A stretch of 64,000 bases of DNA from Chlamydiota bacterium (lineage in GTDB: Bacteria > Auribacterota > Tritonobacteria > UBA1439), in assembly GCA_012729785.1 (NCBI GenBank), contig JAAYCL010000035.1, forward strand, positions 1 to 64,000. The letters run 5' to 3'. The position numbers were made by a program, and so were the translations under genes. The notes under the pieces were generated by a model, which saw only the letters and a program-made list of their open reading frames with translations, was not told the origin of the DNA and searched no databases. Position 1 is the first letter of the stretch, and each line of letters starts with the position of its first letter. Shown here one piece after another: positions 8,078-16,124 of this stretch.

Positions 8078-8410
8078 CACGGGGCGGGGGGCGGACAGGC
8101 CGGCCTGCCGGAGCGGCGGCGCGGAGCGGGAGAGGCGTTCTCCCGGCGATTGGATGGAGAAAAGCGGAGAGCGGATATCCCGCGGACACCGTTTCGCCTC
8201 CCGCGACAGGGGCGTCGGTCCCGGCGTCCACTGCCGCGGCACGGCTCAGCATCCGGCATCGCCCGGACGAGGAAACGGCGTTTCGGCGGAGATTTGGTGT
8301 GAGGAGATCTCCCGCCATGCAGGCCGCGCCGGATGGAACGCGCTGCAGCGCACGGTGGTGCCGAAACCAACCGCCCCCTTCGCTCCGCGTGTGCCCCCCA
8401 CAGCCTTATC

Positions 8411-8489
8411 CCCGTGAAAGCGGGAATCCGAACATACATGTCGTATCTTGTATGATCCGTATGGATCCCGGCGTCTGCCGGAATGACGC
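8411..8489. repeat. Degenerate dispersed inverted-repeat element
   Basis: The left arm CCCGTGAAAGCGGGAATCC (8411-8429) contains a CCCG/CGGG hairpin. About 34 bp later GGATCCCGGCGTCTGCCGG (8463-8481), followed by AATGACG, forms a second hairpin and pairs with the left arm through GGAATCC/GGATCCC. This resembles the widespread GGATTCCCGC...GCGGGAATGACG class of intergenic repeats. There is only one copy in the window. Confidence 0.5.
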
Positions 8490-8679
8490 GGTGGAGCGCC
8501 TGGCCCGTTTCGAAATGGCCTGCGATCGGAGCATCAAATCCCGTCCGTCTCGGGTTGACACGTCACAACATGCTTTATGCGTTCGAGTTCGGGCGCGCGA
8601 CGGAACAGCCCGCACCGGCGAAGAAACCTGCCATACGTCCCGTTTCCGGGATGCGGACAAAATCCTTGCATAGTATGTC

Positions 8680-8719
8680 TTGACAATCTTCCGAAATCGA
8701 GTACATTACACCTTGTAAT
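8680..8719 (+). promoter_or_regulatory. perR promoter with Fur/PerR-type operator
   Basis: TTGACA (8680-8685), a 16-bp spacer and TACATT (8702-8707) form a strong promoter. Overlapping and following the -10 is ATTACAC-C-TTGTAAT (8705-8719), a 7-1-7 inverted repeat with six of seven pairs matching the PerR/Fur box geometry. Its position would block transcription when bound, which indicates autoregulation of the downstream PerR-like gene. Confidence 0.7.
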
Positions 8720-8746
8720 AACCATTCCTGAGGGGGGGATTGTTCG

Positions 8747-9148
8747 ATGAAAGATGTTCAGAGGTTGAGAATTACTCGGCAGCGCCAGCTTATCCTCGAC
8801 GAACTCAAAAAGGTGGTGACGCACCCCACCGCGGACGAGCTCTACCGGATGGTGCGGGAGCGGTTGCCCCGTGTCAGTCTCGGGACGATCTATAGGAATC
8901 TCGAGACGCTCTCCGGGCGGGGGGTGATACGGAAGCTCGAGCTCGCCGGGACACAGCGCCGCTACGACGCCACGACGGAGACCCACTACCATATCCGCTG
9001 CAACCGGTGCGGCTGCGTCGAGGACCTCGAGATGAAGCCGCTGGAGGCGATCGAGAGCGCCGCGAGCGCCGTCACCCGCTTCACCGTGACCGGGCACACG
9101 ATGGAGTTCGAGGGCGTCTGTCCGAACTGCGTCCCGACCGCACAGTAG
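8747..9148 (+). CDS. perR: Peroxide-responsive Fur-family repressor PerR
   Basis: A 133-residue Fur-family repressor. The winged helix spans about 8-75 (ITRQRQLILDELKK ... SLGTIYRNLETL). Structural zinc cysteines are the pairs C85/C88 and C125/C128. The regulatory metal site aligns with Bacillus PerR: H26, D74, H80, H82 and D93. Asp at the last position is typical of PerR whereas Fur has Glu, so I favour peroxide sensing over iron sensing. An inverted repeat at its own promoter suggests autorepression, and the downstream dfx, rubrerythrin-like and ferritin genes are typical PerR targets. Confidence 0.85.
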   Translation: MKDVQRLRITRQRQLILDELKKVVTHPTADELYRMVRERLPRVSLGTIYRNLETLSGRGVIRKLELAGTQRRYDATTETHYHIRCNRCGCVEDLEMKPLEAIESAASAVTRFTVTGHTMEFEGVCPNCVPTAQ

Positions 9149-9279
9149 GGCCCTTCCCGCGCCCCGCGTTTTCGCCGTGCTCTCCCCTTGGGCGCGATGC
9201 GCCCGACTCCGCGGCGGCGACGATCCCCCCGCTCCGCACATGCGGCGAAAAGTCAACACGAGGCGGAATAATAATGAGG

Positions 9280-9307
9280 TTGCCTTCAGGCCCCATTTCT
9301 CTATCAT
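9280..9307 (+). promoter_or_regulatory. Candidate promoter of the dfx operon
   Basis: TTGCCT (9280-9285), 16 bp, then TATCAT (9302-9307). Transcription would start near 9314, 29 bases before dfx, leaving the strong AAAGGAGG site in the leader. I see no clear second PerR box here. Confidence 0.45.
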
Positions 9308-9342
9308 AGGATCCGGATACCGGAGGCGGAAAGGAGGGGGCG

Positions 9343-9717
9343 ATGACGAAACGTCTGCAGGTCTACAGGTGCGATATGTGCGCCAACATCGTGGAGGTGC
9401 TCCACGAGGGGGCGGGGGCGCTTTTTTGCTGCGGCCAGGAGATGAAGCGCTTCGAGGAGAACACCGTCGACGCCTCCCGCGAGAAGCACGTGCCGGTCAT
9501 CGAGAAGACCGCCGCGGGGGTCAAGGTCCGCGTCGGAAGCGTCCCGCACCCGATGGAGGAGAAGCATTACATCGAGTGGATAGAACTCGTCGCGGACGGG
9601 GTCGTCTGCCGCCGGTTCCTCAAGCCCGGCGATCGGCCGGAGGCGGAGTTCGCCGTCTCCGGGGCGCAGCTTTCCGCGCGCGCCCTCTGCAACCTGCACG
9701 GCCTCTGGAAGGCGTGA
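9343..9717 (+). CDS. dfx: Desulfoferrodoxin (superoxide reductase)
   Basis: This 124-residue enzyme reduces superoxide to peroxide without releasing oxygen, a hallmark of anaerobes. It is the two-iron type. The N-terminal desulforedoxin-like centre I has C10, C13, C29 and C30. Centre II has H49 (EKHVPVIE), H69 and H75 ([13 protein letters not shown]), C116 and H119 (CNLHGLW). AAAGGAGG precedes ATG 9343. It leads a run with a rubrerythrin-like protein and ferritin downstream of perR. The electron donor is probably a rubredoxin such as the one fused at 18616-19335. Confidence 0.95.
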   Translation: MTKRLQVYRCDMCANIVEVLHEGAGALFCCGQEMKRFEENTVDASREKHVPVIEKTAAGVKVRVGSVPHPMEEKHYIEWIELVADGVVCRRFLKPGDRPEAEFAVSGAQLSARALCNLHGLWKA

Positions 9718-9739
9718 ACGGTTCCCGGGGAGGGTGCGG

Positions 9740-10237
9740 ATGCGCATAGAAGAGCGGTCCGGCGGGCTCGTCGTGGTCGACTTCACCGATCTCGAGGCGT
9801 GCAAGATCGCCGCGAACATAGAGCGCGAGGGGATCGCCTTCTACGAGGCGCTGGCCGGCCGGCTGGCCGGCCGCGCGGCGCGGGAGACGATCCTCGGCCT
9901 GGCGCGGCAGGAGCGTGAGCACCTCGCGTTCTTCGAGGATGAACTGGCGAGGGTCAGGCGCGAAAAGGAGGACCCGTTCGAGGAGGACGACCTCGCCGAC
10001 GTGCTCGACAGCGGGATCTTCAGGCCGTACCAAGACCTCGCCGGCGCCGTGAAGACGCCGGCGAAGGCGCTCTCTCTCGGCGTGCTGATCGAGGATCGGA
10101 CGGTGCGGTTCTACGACATCTGTCGCGAACGCACCCGGAGCGCGGCGGCGGCGCGCCAGCTCGAGCGCATCATCGGCGAGGAGCGCCTGCACGCGAAGCT
10201 GCTCCGGGAGATGCGGGAAGCGCTGCCGGCGGGCTGA
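9740..10237 (+). CDS. Rubrerythrin-like diiron protein without rubredoxin domain
   Basis: A 165-residue ferritin-like four-helix protein. Diiron ligand motifs are seen in helices: [41 protein letters not shown] and [11 protein letters not shown]. Proteins of this type reduce peroxide or store iron. The usual C-terminal rubredoxin domain of rubrerythrin is missing, so electrons must come from a separate carrier. ATG 9740 is chosen because GGGGAGGG lies six bases upstream; an in-frame GTG six bases earlier overlaps that site. It sits 22 bp after dfx, probably in the same operon. Confidence 0.8.
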   Translation: MRIEERSGGLVVVDFTDLEACKIAANIEREGIAFYEALAGRLAGRAARETILGLARQEREHLAFFEDELARVRREKEDPFEEDDLADVLDSGIFRPYQDLAGAVKTPAKALSLGVLIEDRTVRFYDICRERTRSAAAARQLERIIGEERLHAKLLREMREALPAG

Positions 10238-10272
10238 GGGCCGGTTCGCCGCGGAAGCCGCGGGGGGGGACG

Positions 10273-10791
10273 ATGATCAATACGAAGATGCAGAACGCGC
10301 TGAACGCGCAGATGAACCGCGAGCTCTACTCGTCGTACCTGTACCTTGCGATGGCCGCCTTCTTCGAGTCGGTCAATCTGCGGGGGTTCGCCAACTGGAT
10401 GAAGGTGCAGGCGCAGGAGGAGCTCGTGCACGCCATGAAGTTCTTCAGCTACGTCGTCGACCGCGGCGGCCGCGTCACGCTCGCGGCGATCGACGCCCCG
10501 CCGGCGGCCTGGACCTCGCCCCTCAACGCCTTCGAGGAGGCCTATGCGCACGAGCAGAAGGTCACCGGCTGGATCGGCGACCTCGTCACCTTGGCCGGCA
10601 AGGAGGAGGATCACGCCACGCACAACCTCCTCCAGTGGTTCGTGAACGAGCAGGTGGAGGAGGAGGCCTCGGCGGACGGGATCGTGCAGAAGCTGCGGCT
10701 GGTCGCCGAGGCCCCCGGCGGGCTCTTCATGATCGACCGCGAGCTCGCGGCGCGCGTCTTCACGCCCCCGCCGGCCGCTCCCGCGGGCTGA
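10273..10791 (+). CDS. ftnA: Bacterial non-haem ferritin
   Basis: A 172-residue iron-storage protein of the FtnA type. The ferritin helices carry the ferroxidase residues: [22 protein letters not shown] (first Glu and following Tyr), [12 protein letters not shown] (E-x-x-H), [12 protein letters not shown] and [20 protein letters not shown]. Length and order match FtnA rather than bacterioferritin; no haem-binding Met is apparent. It is third in the perR-linked run, 35 bp downstream of the rubrerythrin-like gene. Together these genes limit superoxide, peroxide and free iron. Confidence 0.92.
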   Translation: MINTKMQNALNAQMNRELYSSYLYLAMAAFFESVNLRGFANWMKVQAQEELVHAMKFFSYVVDRGGRVTLAAIDAPPAAWTSPLNAFEEAYAHEQKVTGWIGDLVTLAGKEEDHATHNLLQWFVNEQVEEEASADGIVQKLRLVAEAPGGLFMIDRELAARVFTPPPAAPAG

Positions 10792-10927
10792 AAGGCCTTC
10801 GGGCCGGGGAGTTGCGCCGCTCCACGCGGATCGGCGATCGCAGGGCGCTCCGCCGCGCTCAGTGCGCGGCGAGAGCGAGTCGTTTCATCTGCGCCGTTTC
10901 GGCTGCGGCGGCGGACAGGAGGGTGCG

Positions 10928-11242
10928 GTGCTGCGCGAACTCACGGACGCCGATTTCACGCGGGAGGTCGTCGAATCAGGCCGGCCGTACGTGGTGCTCT
11001 TCTCCTCGTCCTGGTGCGGGATGTGCGCGAAGGTGGCGCCGCGGGTGCAGACCCTCGAGGAGAAGCACCGGGAGACGCGGTTCGGCAAGGTCGACATCGC
11101 CGTCTCCGCCAAGACCGCCGCCGCGTTCGGCGTCCTCGCCATCCCCGCGGTGCTCTTCTTCAAGGACGGGGCCGAGAAGGCCCGGCTCTCGGGCAACGTC
11201 TCCGACGATGATCTCGCGCGGGCGCTGGAGAGGCTGGCGTGA
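10928..11242 (+). CDS. Thioredoxin-family protein
   Basis: A 104-residue single thioredoxin domain with active site C30-G-M-C33 and the cis-proline at AIPAVLFF. GTG 10928 is taken as the start because ACAGGAGGG lies upstream; an earlier in-frame ATG adds 22 residues unrelated to the fold. It overlaps the next gene by GTGA, so the thioredoxin and the CcdA/DsbD-like membrane protein are translationally coupled. It is probably the cytoplasmic electron donor for that membrane protein. Confidence 0.85.
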   Translation: MLRELTDADFTREVVESGRPYVVLFSSSWCGMCAKVAPRVQTLEEKHRETRFGKVDIAVSAKTAAAFGVLAIPAVLFFKDGAEKARLSGNVSDDDLARALERLA

Positions 11243-11949
11243 TCCAGAACTTCCTCGACGGCCTCGATGCGTATCTCCAGGGGGCGCCGTTCCTGGCGTT
11301 CCTCGCGGCATACCTCGGCGGCTTCCTCGTCAGCCTGACGCCCTGCGTCTATCCGGTCATCCCGATCACCGTCGCCTACATCGGCGGGCAGAGCGGGGGC
11401 TCGCGCGGGAAGGCCCTGCTCCTCTCCCTGGCGTACGTGCTCGGGATGGCGGTCACCTACACCGCGCTGGGGAGCATCGCCGCCCTGACCGGGACGCTCT
11501 TCGGGAGCGTCCAGTCGAGCCCGTGGACCTACCTCGTCGTCGGGAACCTCTTTTTCCTCCTCGGCCTCTCGATGCTCGACGTCTTCGCGCTCCCGCTGCC
11601 GCGATTCCTCTCCGGCGCGGGGGCCGCGCAGGGGCGGCGCGGGTTCGCCGGGGCGTTTCTCGTCGGCGCGGCGTCCGGGTTCGTCCTGGGTCCCTGCACC
11701 GCCCCGGTGATGGCGGTGCTTTTGGGCTACGTGGCGAGCGAGGGGAACGTCGCGTTCGGCATGAGCCTGCTCTTCGTCTTCGCCCTCGGGATGGGGACGC
11801 TCCAGATACTGGTCGGGACCTTTTCCGGCCTCCTCGCCGGCCTTCCCGCCGCGGGCGCATGGATGGTGCGGATCAAGCAGTTCTTCGGATGGGTCTTGAT
11901 CGCGATGGGGGAGTATTTCGTCTTCACCGCCGGCAACCTGTGGATCTGA
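11239..11949 (+). CDS. CcdA/DsbD-type transmembrane electron transporter
   Basis: This 236-residue membrane protein has six hydrophobic helices and the two intramembrane cysteines typical of DsbD-beta/CcdA: C36 in SLTPCVYPVIPIT and a second in VLGPCTAPVMAVL. It carries reducing equivalents from cytoplasmic thioredoxin to periplasmic thiol proteins. It has no fused periplasmic domains, and these roles are supplied by the flanking thioredoxin (upstream, overlapping) and TlpA-like protein (downstream, 13 bp). Start codon is GTG 11239. Confidence 0.88.
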   Translation: MIQNFLDGLDAYLQGAPFLAFLAAYLGGFLVSLTPCVYPVIPITVAYIGGQSGGSRGKALLLSLAYVLGMAVTYTALGSIAALTGTLFGSVQSSPWTYLVVGNLFFLLGLSMLDVFALPLPRFLSGAGAAQGRRGFAGAFLVGAASGFVLGPCTAPVMAVLLGYVASEGNVAFGMSLLFVFALGMGTLQILVGTFSGLLAGLPAAGAWMVRIKQFFGWVLIAMGEYFVFTAGNLWI

Positions 11950-11962
11950 AAGGAGGGATCGA

Positions 11963-12451
11963 ATGCGTGTTTCGTGCGTCCTCGCACTATCCGTCGTCAT
12001 CGCCCTGTGCGCGGCGGGGATCGCCGCCGCCGCGCCCGCGCCCGGCGACCGGGCGCCCGATTTTTCGCTGAAGGATCTCGACGGGAAGACGGTGAAGCCG
12101 GGAGATTTCGCGGGGAAGGTCGTGCTCATCTCCTTCAACACCACCTGGTGCCCCCACTGCCGCATGGCGATCCCGGGGCTCAACGCGATCGCCGCGGCCC
12201 GCAAAGACCAGGGGTTCGTCCTCCTCAGCATCTACATCCAGGAGAGCGCGAAGAAGGTCTCCGCGTTTGCCGCCAAACACGGCATCGCGTACCGCGTACT
12301 GCTCGACGAGAGCGGCGCGACCGCCAAGGCCTACGGGGTGCGCGGCATCCCGAGCAAGACCCTCATCGGGAAGGACGGGACGATCGTCTGCCGCGACTGC
12401 CGCGACGTGGAGAAGGAGCTGGAGAAGCTTTTGGGCGGTACGGGGAAGTAG
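11963..12451 (+). CDS. Periplasmic TlpA/ResA-like thiol-disulfide oxidoreductase
   Basis: A 162-residue exported thioredoxin-fold protein. Residues 1-24 are a signal peptide ending AAAAPAPG. The AhpC/TlpA fold has active site W-C63-P-H-C66 and cis-Pro at [11 protein letters not shown] second cysteine pair near the C-terminus (VCRDCRDV) is not part of the standard fold and could be an extra redox or metal site. GGAGGG precedes ATG 11963. It forms a transmembrane thiol relay with the two upstream genes, possibly for cytochrome or disulfide maintenance. Confidence 0.85.
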   Translation: MRVSCVLALSVVIALCAAGIAAAAPAPGDRAPDFSLKDLDGKTVKPGDFAGKVVLISFNTTWCPHCRMAIPGLNAIAAARKDQGFVLLSIYIQESAKKVSAFAAKHGIAYRVLLDESGATAKAYGVRGIPSKTLIGKDGTIVCRDCRDVEKELEKLLGGTGK

Positions 12452-12593
12452 GCGCCCGGCGTTTCCCCGCCCGCGCGACGCCGGGAAGGAAGGTGCGGCG
12501 GCCGCCGCCGTCGTCCCGTACGCCTGTTCCCCCGCCTACACGGAACGTCCCCCGGGGAGCGCCCCGCGGGGCGCTCCCGGGAGGTCCGCGCCG

Positions 12594-13166
12594 ATGGACG
12601 CCGAAGCCGTCCCCAGGCGCCTCAACCGTCTCTTCCGCGAGAAGAGCCCCTATCTGCTTCAGCACGCCTCCAACCCGGTCGATTGGCGTCCATGGGGGGG
12701 CGAGGCGTTCGCGGCGGCCCGCCGCGGACGCAAACCGCTCTTCATCTCGATCGGCTACTCGGCCTGCCACTGGTGCCACGTGATGGAGCGGGAGTCGTTC
12801 GAGGACGAGGAAATCGCCGCCCTCCTGAACGAGCATTTCATCCCGATCAAGGTGGACCGGGAGGAGCGCCCGGACGTCGACAAGGTCTACATAGAGGCGT
12901 GCGCGGCGATGACCGGGGGCGGCGGCTGGCCCCTCACCGTCCTGGCGACGCCCGACGGGAAGCCGTTCTTCGCCGGCACCTATCTCCCCGCACGGAGGCG
13001 CGGCGGGATGCCCGGCCTCGCCGAACTGCTCGCGCCGTACCTCGGCGCGATGGGGCCGGTGGGAGGAAGGGCGGCGGCGTACGTCTGCGGCGGGAGCGCC
13101 TGCGCGCTCCCGGTGACGGAGCCGGAGAGGTTCGAGGCGATGCTCGACGCGGAGGTGCGGCGATGA
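12594..13166 (+). CDS. Truncated YyaL-type protein: DUF255 thioredoxin domain with the family's C-terminal tail
   Basis: A 190-residue protein starting with the diagnostic [21 protein letters not shown] and a thioredoxin site C58-H-W-C61. Full-length members (YyaL, SPATA20) are about 600-700 residues, with a long (alpha/alpha)6 barrel after this domain. Here the thioredoxin domain ends near residue 145 and is followed directly by [18 protein letters not shown], which resembles the extreme C-terminus of the full-length family. This suggests an internal deletion that kept both ends. It is intact as a reading frame and overlaps the next gene by four bases (ATGA). Confidence 0.75.
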   Translation: MDAEAVPRRLNRLFREKSPYLLQHASNPVDWRPWGGEAFAAARRGRKPLFISIGYSACHWCHVMERESFEDEEIAALLNEHFIPIKVDREERPDVDKVYIEACAAMTGGGGWPLTVLATPDGKPFFAGTYLPARRRGGMPGLAELLAPYLGAMGPVGGRAAAYVCGGSACALPVTEPERFEAMLDAEVRR

Positions 13167-13693
13167 GGGACGCGGCGGTGCGGATGGCGTGCCTGGCGGC
13201 GCTCGTATGCGCGGCGCCGGGCGCGGGAGGGGAGGTGCGTATGCGGCTCACCAGTTCGGCGTTCGAGGAGGGCGGGGCGATACCGGCCAGGCACACCTGC
13301 CGGGGGGAGGATATCTCGCCGCCGCTCGCGTGGGACGGCGTTCCCGCCGCGGCGAAAAGCCTGGCGCTCATCTGCGACGACCCGGACGCGCCGATGGGCA
13401 CCTGGGTCCACTGGGTGGTGTTCGATATACCGCCCGAGACCCGCGCCTTCCGCGAGGGGGTCCCCAAGACCGACAAGCTCGAGGGCGGCGCGAGGCAGGG
13501 GATGACCGACTTCGGCGCGGTCGGCTACGGGGGGCCCTGTCCGCCGAGCGGGACGCACCGGTATTTCTTCACGCTCTACGCCCTCGACGCGAAGCTCGAT
13601 CTCGCGGGCACGGTCACCAAGGAGCGCCTCCTCGCGGCGATGAAGGGCCGCGTGCTCGCGGAGGCGCGGCTCGTCGGAACGTTCAAGAAGTAG
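13163..13693 (+). CDS. Secreted YbhB/YbcL-type PEBP protein
   Basis: A 176-residue phosphatidylethanolamine-binding-protein homolog with an N-terminal signal peptide ([16 protein letters not shown]). Family motifs are clear: [36 protein letters not shown] and the [22 protein letters not shown] ligand pocket. Bacterial members are periplasmic and their ligand is unknown. It overlaps the end of the DUF255 gene and sits eight bases before a phosphoribosyltransferase gene. Confidence 0.88.
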   Translation: MRDAAVRMACLAALVCAAPGAGGEVRMRLTSSAFEEGGAIPARHTCRGEDISPPLAWDGVPAAAKSLALICDDPDAPMGTWVHWVVFDIPPETRAFREGVPKTDKLEGGARQGMTDFGAVGYGGPCPPSGTHRYFFTLYALDAKLDLAGTVTKERLLAAMKGRVLAEARLVGTFKK

Positions 13694-13701
13694 GGGGGGC
13701 G

Positions 13702-14403
13702 GTGTTCAGGGACAGGGTCGACGCGGGGCGGAGGCTCGCCTGCGCGCTCGAGAAGTACCGGGGGAGCGGCGCGTTGGTGCTCGCCATCCCGCGCGGCGGC
13801 GCGGTGGTGGGGGACGAGGTGGCGCGGCACCTCGAGGCGGATTTCTCCCTCGTGGTATCGAGAAAACTGCCGTTCCCCGCCGACCCGGAATCCGGCTTCG
13901 GGGCGATCGCCGAGGACGGGAGCGTCTTCATCCACGAGGCGGCGGCGCGGTGGGTGGCGCGGGACGAGGCGGAGGAGATCGCCCGCGCCCAGCGCAACGA
14001 GATCCGGCGCAGGATCAGGGCGCTGCGGGGCGGGCGGCCGCTTCCCCCGATCCAGGGGAGGACGGTGATCCTCGTCGACGACGGGATCGCCATGGGCTCG
14101 ACGATGCGGGCAAGCATCATGCTGTGCCGGCGGGCGGGGGCGGGGAGGATCGTGGCGGCGGCGCCTGTGGCGGGGCCCGATGTCGCCCGGGCGATCGGGC
14201 GGGAGGCGGACGAGGCGGTGATCCTCGAGATCCCGGAGGATTTTCACGCCGTCGCCCAGGCGTACGCGGACTGGCACGATCTCTCCGACAAGGAGGTTCT
14301 GGAGCTGATGCGGCGATGGGAGAAGCCGCCAAATGTGGCGCGCCATGGCGGGGAGACGGATCGAGGCGGAGGTGGCGGAGGCGTTCGGGAGAGAGTTCGT
14401 TAA
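13702..14403 (+). CDS. Phosphoribosyltransferase-domain protein
   Basis: A 233-residue type I PRTase starting at GTG 13702. The PRPP-binding loop is VILVDDGIAMGSTM (residues 122-135), and the N-terminal block VLAIPRGGAVVGDEVA is typical of the predicted phosphoribosyltransferases often found in stress gene clusters. The substrate base cannot be told from sequence. The last 20 residues are Gly/Arg-rich, run into a neighbouring frame at 14333 and are probably not part of the fold. Confidence 0.8.
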   Translation: MFRDRVDAGRRLACALEKYRGSGALVLAIPRGGAVVGDEVARHLEADFSLVVSRKLPFPADPESGFGAIAEDGSVFIHEAAARWVARDEAEEIARAQRNEIRRRIRALRGGRPLPPIQGRTVILVDDGIAMGSTMRASIMLCRRAGAGRIVAAAPVAGPDVARAIGREADEAVILEIPEDFHAVAQAYADWHDLSDKEVLELMRRWEKPPNVARHGGETDRGGGGGGVRERVR

Positions 14404-14594
14404 GGGGAACGTGCCCGAGGTGAACGAGGTGCGGTGCACTGGCCGCTCCCACTGCGCGGTCCTCTGCGGGAAACCCGGCCCAGACGCGCCCGGCATCAGG
14501 AACCGCATCGGCGACGGCGCGCGCGATGGCCTGCCCGACGGAGGCGATCTTCATCGTGAGCCGTCCGACGGGCGCGAAACCGCAGGCGCTCTGA
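14345..14594 (+). pseudogene. Possible frameshifted small cysteine-rich gene
   Basis: From ATG 14345 one frame (MAGRRIEAEVAEAFG ... CTGRSHCAVLCG) has strong G/C at third codon positions until about 14525, where the pattern moves to another frame. That frame (MACPTEAIFIVSRPTGAKP, from 14526 to TGA 14592-14594) continues it. The joined product would be about 80 residues with four or more cysteines; ACPTEAIFI resembles the tail of a ferredoxin cluster motif. It could be a decayed ferredoxin-like gene or a sequencing/assembly indel. A further coding-like scrap (EEKIRAFLARRA, stop at 14694) lies downstream. Confidence 0.3.
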
Positions 14595-14746
14595 CCTGAA
14601 AGCGCCGGCACGGGGGGGATGGGCGAATCGCCGCCCCGGCCCGCGCGACGGGCAGGGAGGAGAAGATCCGCGCCTTCCTCGCGCGGCGGGCCTAGCGCGC
14701 CGGGCGCGCCTGGGGTATACTAGTAATCTTTCCGGAAGGGGGATCG

Positions 14747-14908
14747 ATGATCAGGTTGGCGCTGGGCATCGTCATAGGGGGCGGGGCGGGGTTCGCCGTC
14801 GGGTATTTCGGCAGGTGCGCGACGGGGACCTGCCCGCTCACGAGCAACCCGTGGGTGAGCACCGTCGTCGGCGCCGTCATCGGGGCGCTCGTCGCGCGCG
14901 GGCGGTGA
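14747..14908 (+). CDS. DUF6132-type small membrane protein
   Basis: A 53-residue protein with two hydrophobic helices (LALGIVIGGGAGFAVGY and STVVGAVIGALVA) flanking the conserved CATGTCPLTSNPW loop, which identifies the DUF6132 family. Function is unknown; the paired cysteines (C24, C29) could bind a metal or take part in redox chemistry. GGAAGGGGG precedes the ATG, and a -10-like TATACT (14716-14721) lies 25 bases upstream of it. Confidence 0.8.
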   Translation: MIRLALGIVIGGGAGFAVGYFGRCATGTCPLTSNPWVSTVVGAVIGALVARGR

Positions 14909-14939
14909 TCGTTCCCGCCGCGGGGGAAAGGGGTCGACG

Positions 14940-15398
14940 ATGGAGATTCCGCACGAGGTCGCCCGCCTCTTCACCGCGCAGCACTTCGCGATCGTCGCGA
15001 CCGTCGGGAAGGACGGGACGCCGCACGCCGCCTGCAAGGGGATCGTGAAGATGGAGGCGGAGGGGCGCGTCTACCTCCTCGACCTCTACTCGGGGACCAC
15101 CTCCCGCAACCTCGAACGGAATCCGCGGATGAGCATCACCGCGGTGGACGAGGACCATTTCGCCGGCTACTGCCTGAAGGGGACCGCCCGGCTCGCGGAG
15201 GCGGATGAGATGGACCCGGCGCTGATCGAGGAGTGGCGCGGGAGGATCAGCAGGCGCATCACGCACCGGATCATCAAGAGCATCCGGGGAGAGAAGCCGC
15301 ACCCGCGGCACCCGGAGGCGCTCCTCCCCGTGCCGAAGCGGCTGATCGTCCTCGAGGTGGACGGGATCGTGGATCTCACGCCCGGGCATATGAAATGA
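14940..15398 (+). CDS. Pyridoxamine-5'-phosphate-oxidase-like flavin protein
   Basis: A 152-residue split-barrel protein: HFAIVATVGKDGTPHAACKGI followed by SGTTSRNLERNPRMSITAVD is the FMN-binding core of the PNPOx-like superfamily. It is shorter than true PdxH and lacks its substrate residues, so it is probably a small FMN or F420-like reductase of unknown substrate. It overlaps the following FMN reductase gene by four bases (ATGA), implying joint function. Confidence 0.8.
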   Translation: MEIPHEVARLFTAQHFAIVATVGKDGTPHAACKGIVKMEAEGRVYLLDLYSGTTSRNLERNPRMSITAVDEDHFAGYCLKGTARLAEADEMDPALIEEWRGRISRRITHRIIKSIRGEKPHPRHPEALLPVPKRLIVLEVDGIVDLTPGHMK

Positions 15399-15991
15399 GC
15401 GCGGCCCCGCCCCCCGATCCGACACTCGTCGCGGGCATCGCCGGGAGCCCCCGGGAGGGCGGGAACACGGACCTGCTCCTCGACGAGGCGCTGCGCGGGG
15501 CGGAGGAGGGCGGCGCCCGGACGGTGAAACTGGCGCTCCGCCGCCTTCGCATCGCCCCCTGCAACGGCCGCGAGGAGGCGGCGGCCGGCGAACCGTGCGC
15601 CGTGCGGGACGGGATGCGGGAGGTCTTCGCCGCCGTACGCGGCGCCGGGGCGGTCGTCCTCGCCTCGCCGATCTACTTCGGCAGCGTGAGCGCCCAGATG
15701 AAAACGATGATCGACCGGTTCCAGTGCGTCTGGCTCGCCGAGCACCGTCGGGGGATCCGGCTTTTTCCCGGCGAGCGGGTGTGCGGTTTCATCGCCTGCG
15801 CCGCGGGCGACCGGAGGGATTTTTTCGAGAACGCGCGCCAGGTCGTGCGGAACTGGGCCGCGACGGCGCACGCGCGGCTCTGCGAAGAGCTCTACTGCCC
15901 GGGCGTGGAGGACAAGGGGGTCGTGGCGGGGATGCCGGAGACGCTGCGGGCGGCGCGCGCGCTGGGCGCGCGGCTTGTCGGGAAAACCTAA
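15395..15991 (+). CDS. NADPH-dependent FMN reductase / flavodoxin-like protein
   Basis: A 198-residue flavodoxin-fold protein. The FMN phosphate loop is AGSPREGGNTDLLLDEAL, and ASPIYFGSVSAQMKTMIDR is the second flavin-contact segment of the NADPH-dependent FMN reductase (iron-sulfur flavoprotein-like) family. Unlike iron-sulfur flavoproteins it does not show the compact CxxCxxCx5-7C motif; only one cysteine (IAPCNGREEA) is in that region. Translationally coupled to the PNPOx-like gene upstream. Confidence 0.82.
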   Translation: MSAAPPPDPTLVAGIAGSPREGGNTDLLLDEALRGAEEGGARTVKLALRRLRIAPCNGREEAAAGEPCAVRDGMREVFAAVRGAGAVVLASPIYFGSVSAQMKTMIDRFQCVWLAEHRRGIRLFPGERVCGFIACAAGDRRDFFENARQVVRNWAATAHARLCEELYCPGVEDKGVVAGMPETLRAARALGARLVGKT

Positions 15992-15992
15992 A

Positions 15993-16100
15993 CGCCGCCA
16001 CAGAGGACACAGAGCGCGCAGAGAACACCAAAGCCTGAAGCGAGAAACAAGAAACTGTAGTTTCGGCGGCAGGTCTCTGTGTCCTCTGTGCACTCTGTGG
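15993..16100. repeat. Palindromic CACAGAGGACACAGAG dispersed repeat
   Basis: CACAGAGGACACAGAG near 15998-16013 is exactly inverted at 16074-16089, and GCCACAGAG at the outer left is inverted as CTCTGTGGC at 16092-16100. The roughly 60-bp centre is AT-richer than the neighbouring genes. This class of non-coding palindromic element is common in environmental genomes. It lies just upstream of the glutaredoxin-like gene and ends 25 bp before that ATG. Confidence 0.7.
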
Positions 16101-16124
16101 CACCTATAAAGAAAGGATGATCGT

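Larger units (their letters stand above)
8061..8746. other. Divergent intergenic region with no identifiable gene
   Basis: This 686-bp stretch separates the AraC-GyrI gene (minus) from perR (plus). No frame on either strand gives a recognisable protein. It contains the leaderless promoter at its left end, an inverted-repeat element at 8411-8489 and the perR promoter at its right end. The segment 8530-8700 is more AT-rich than its surroundings. Confidence 0.6.
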
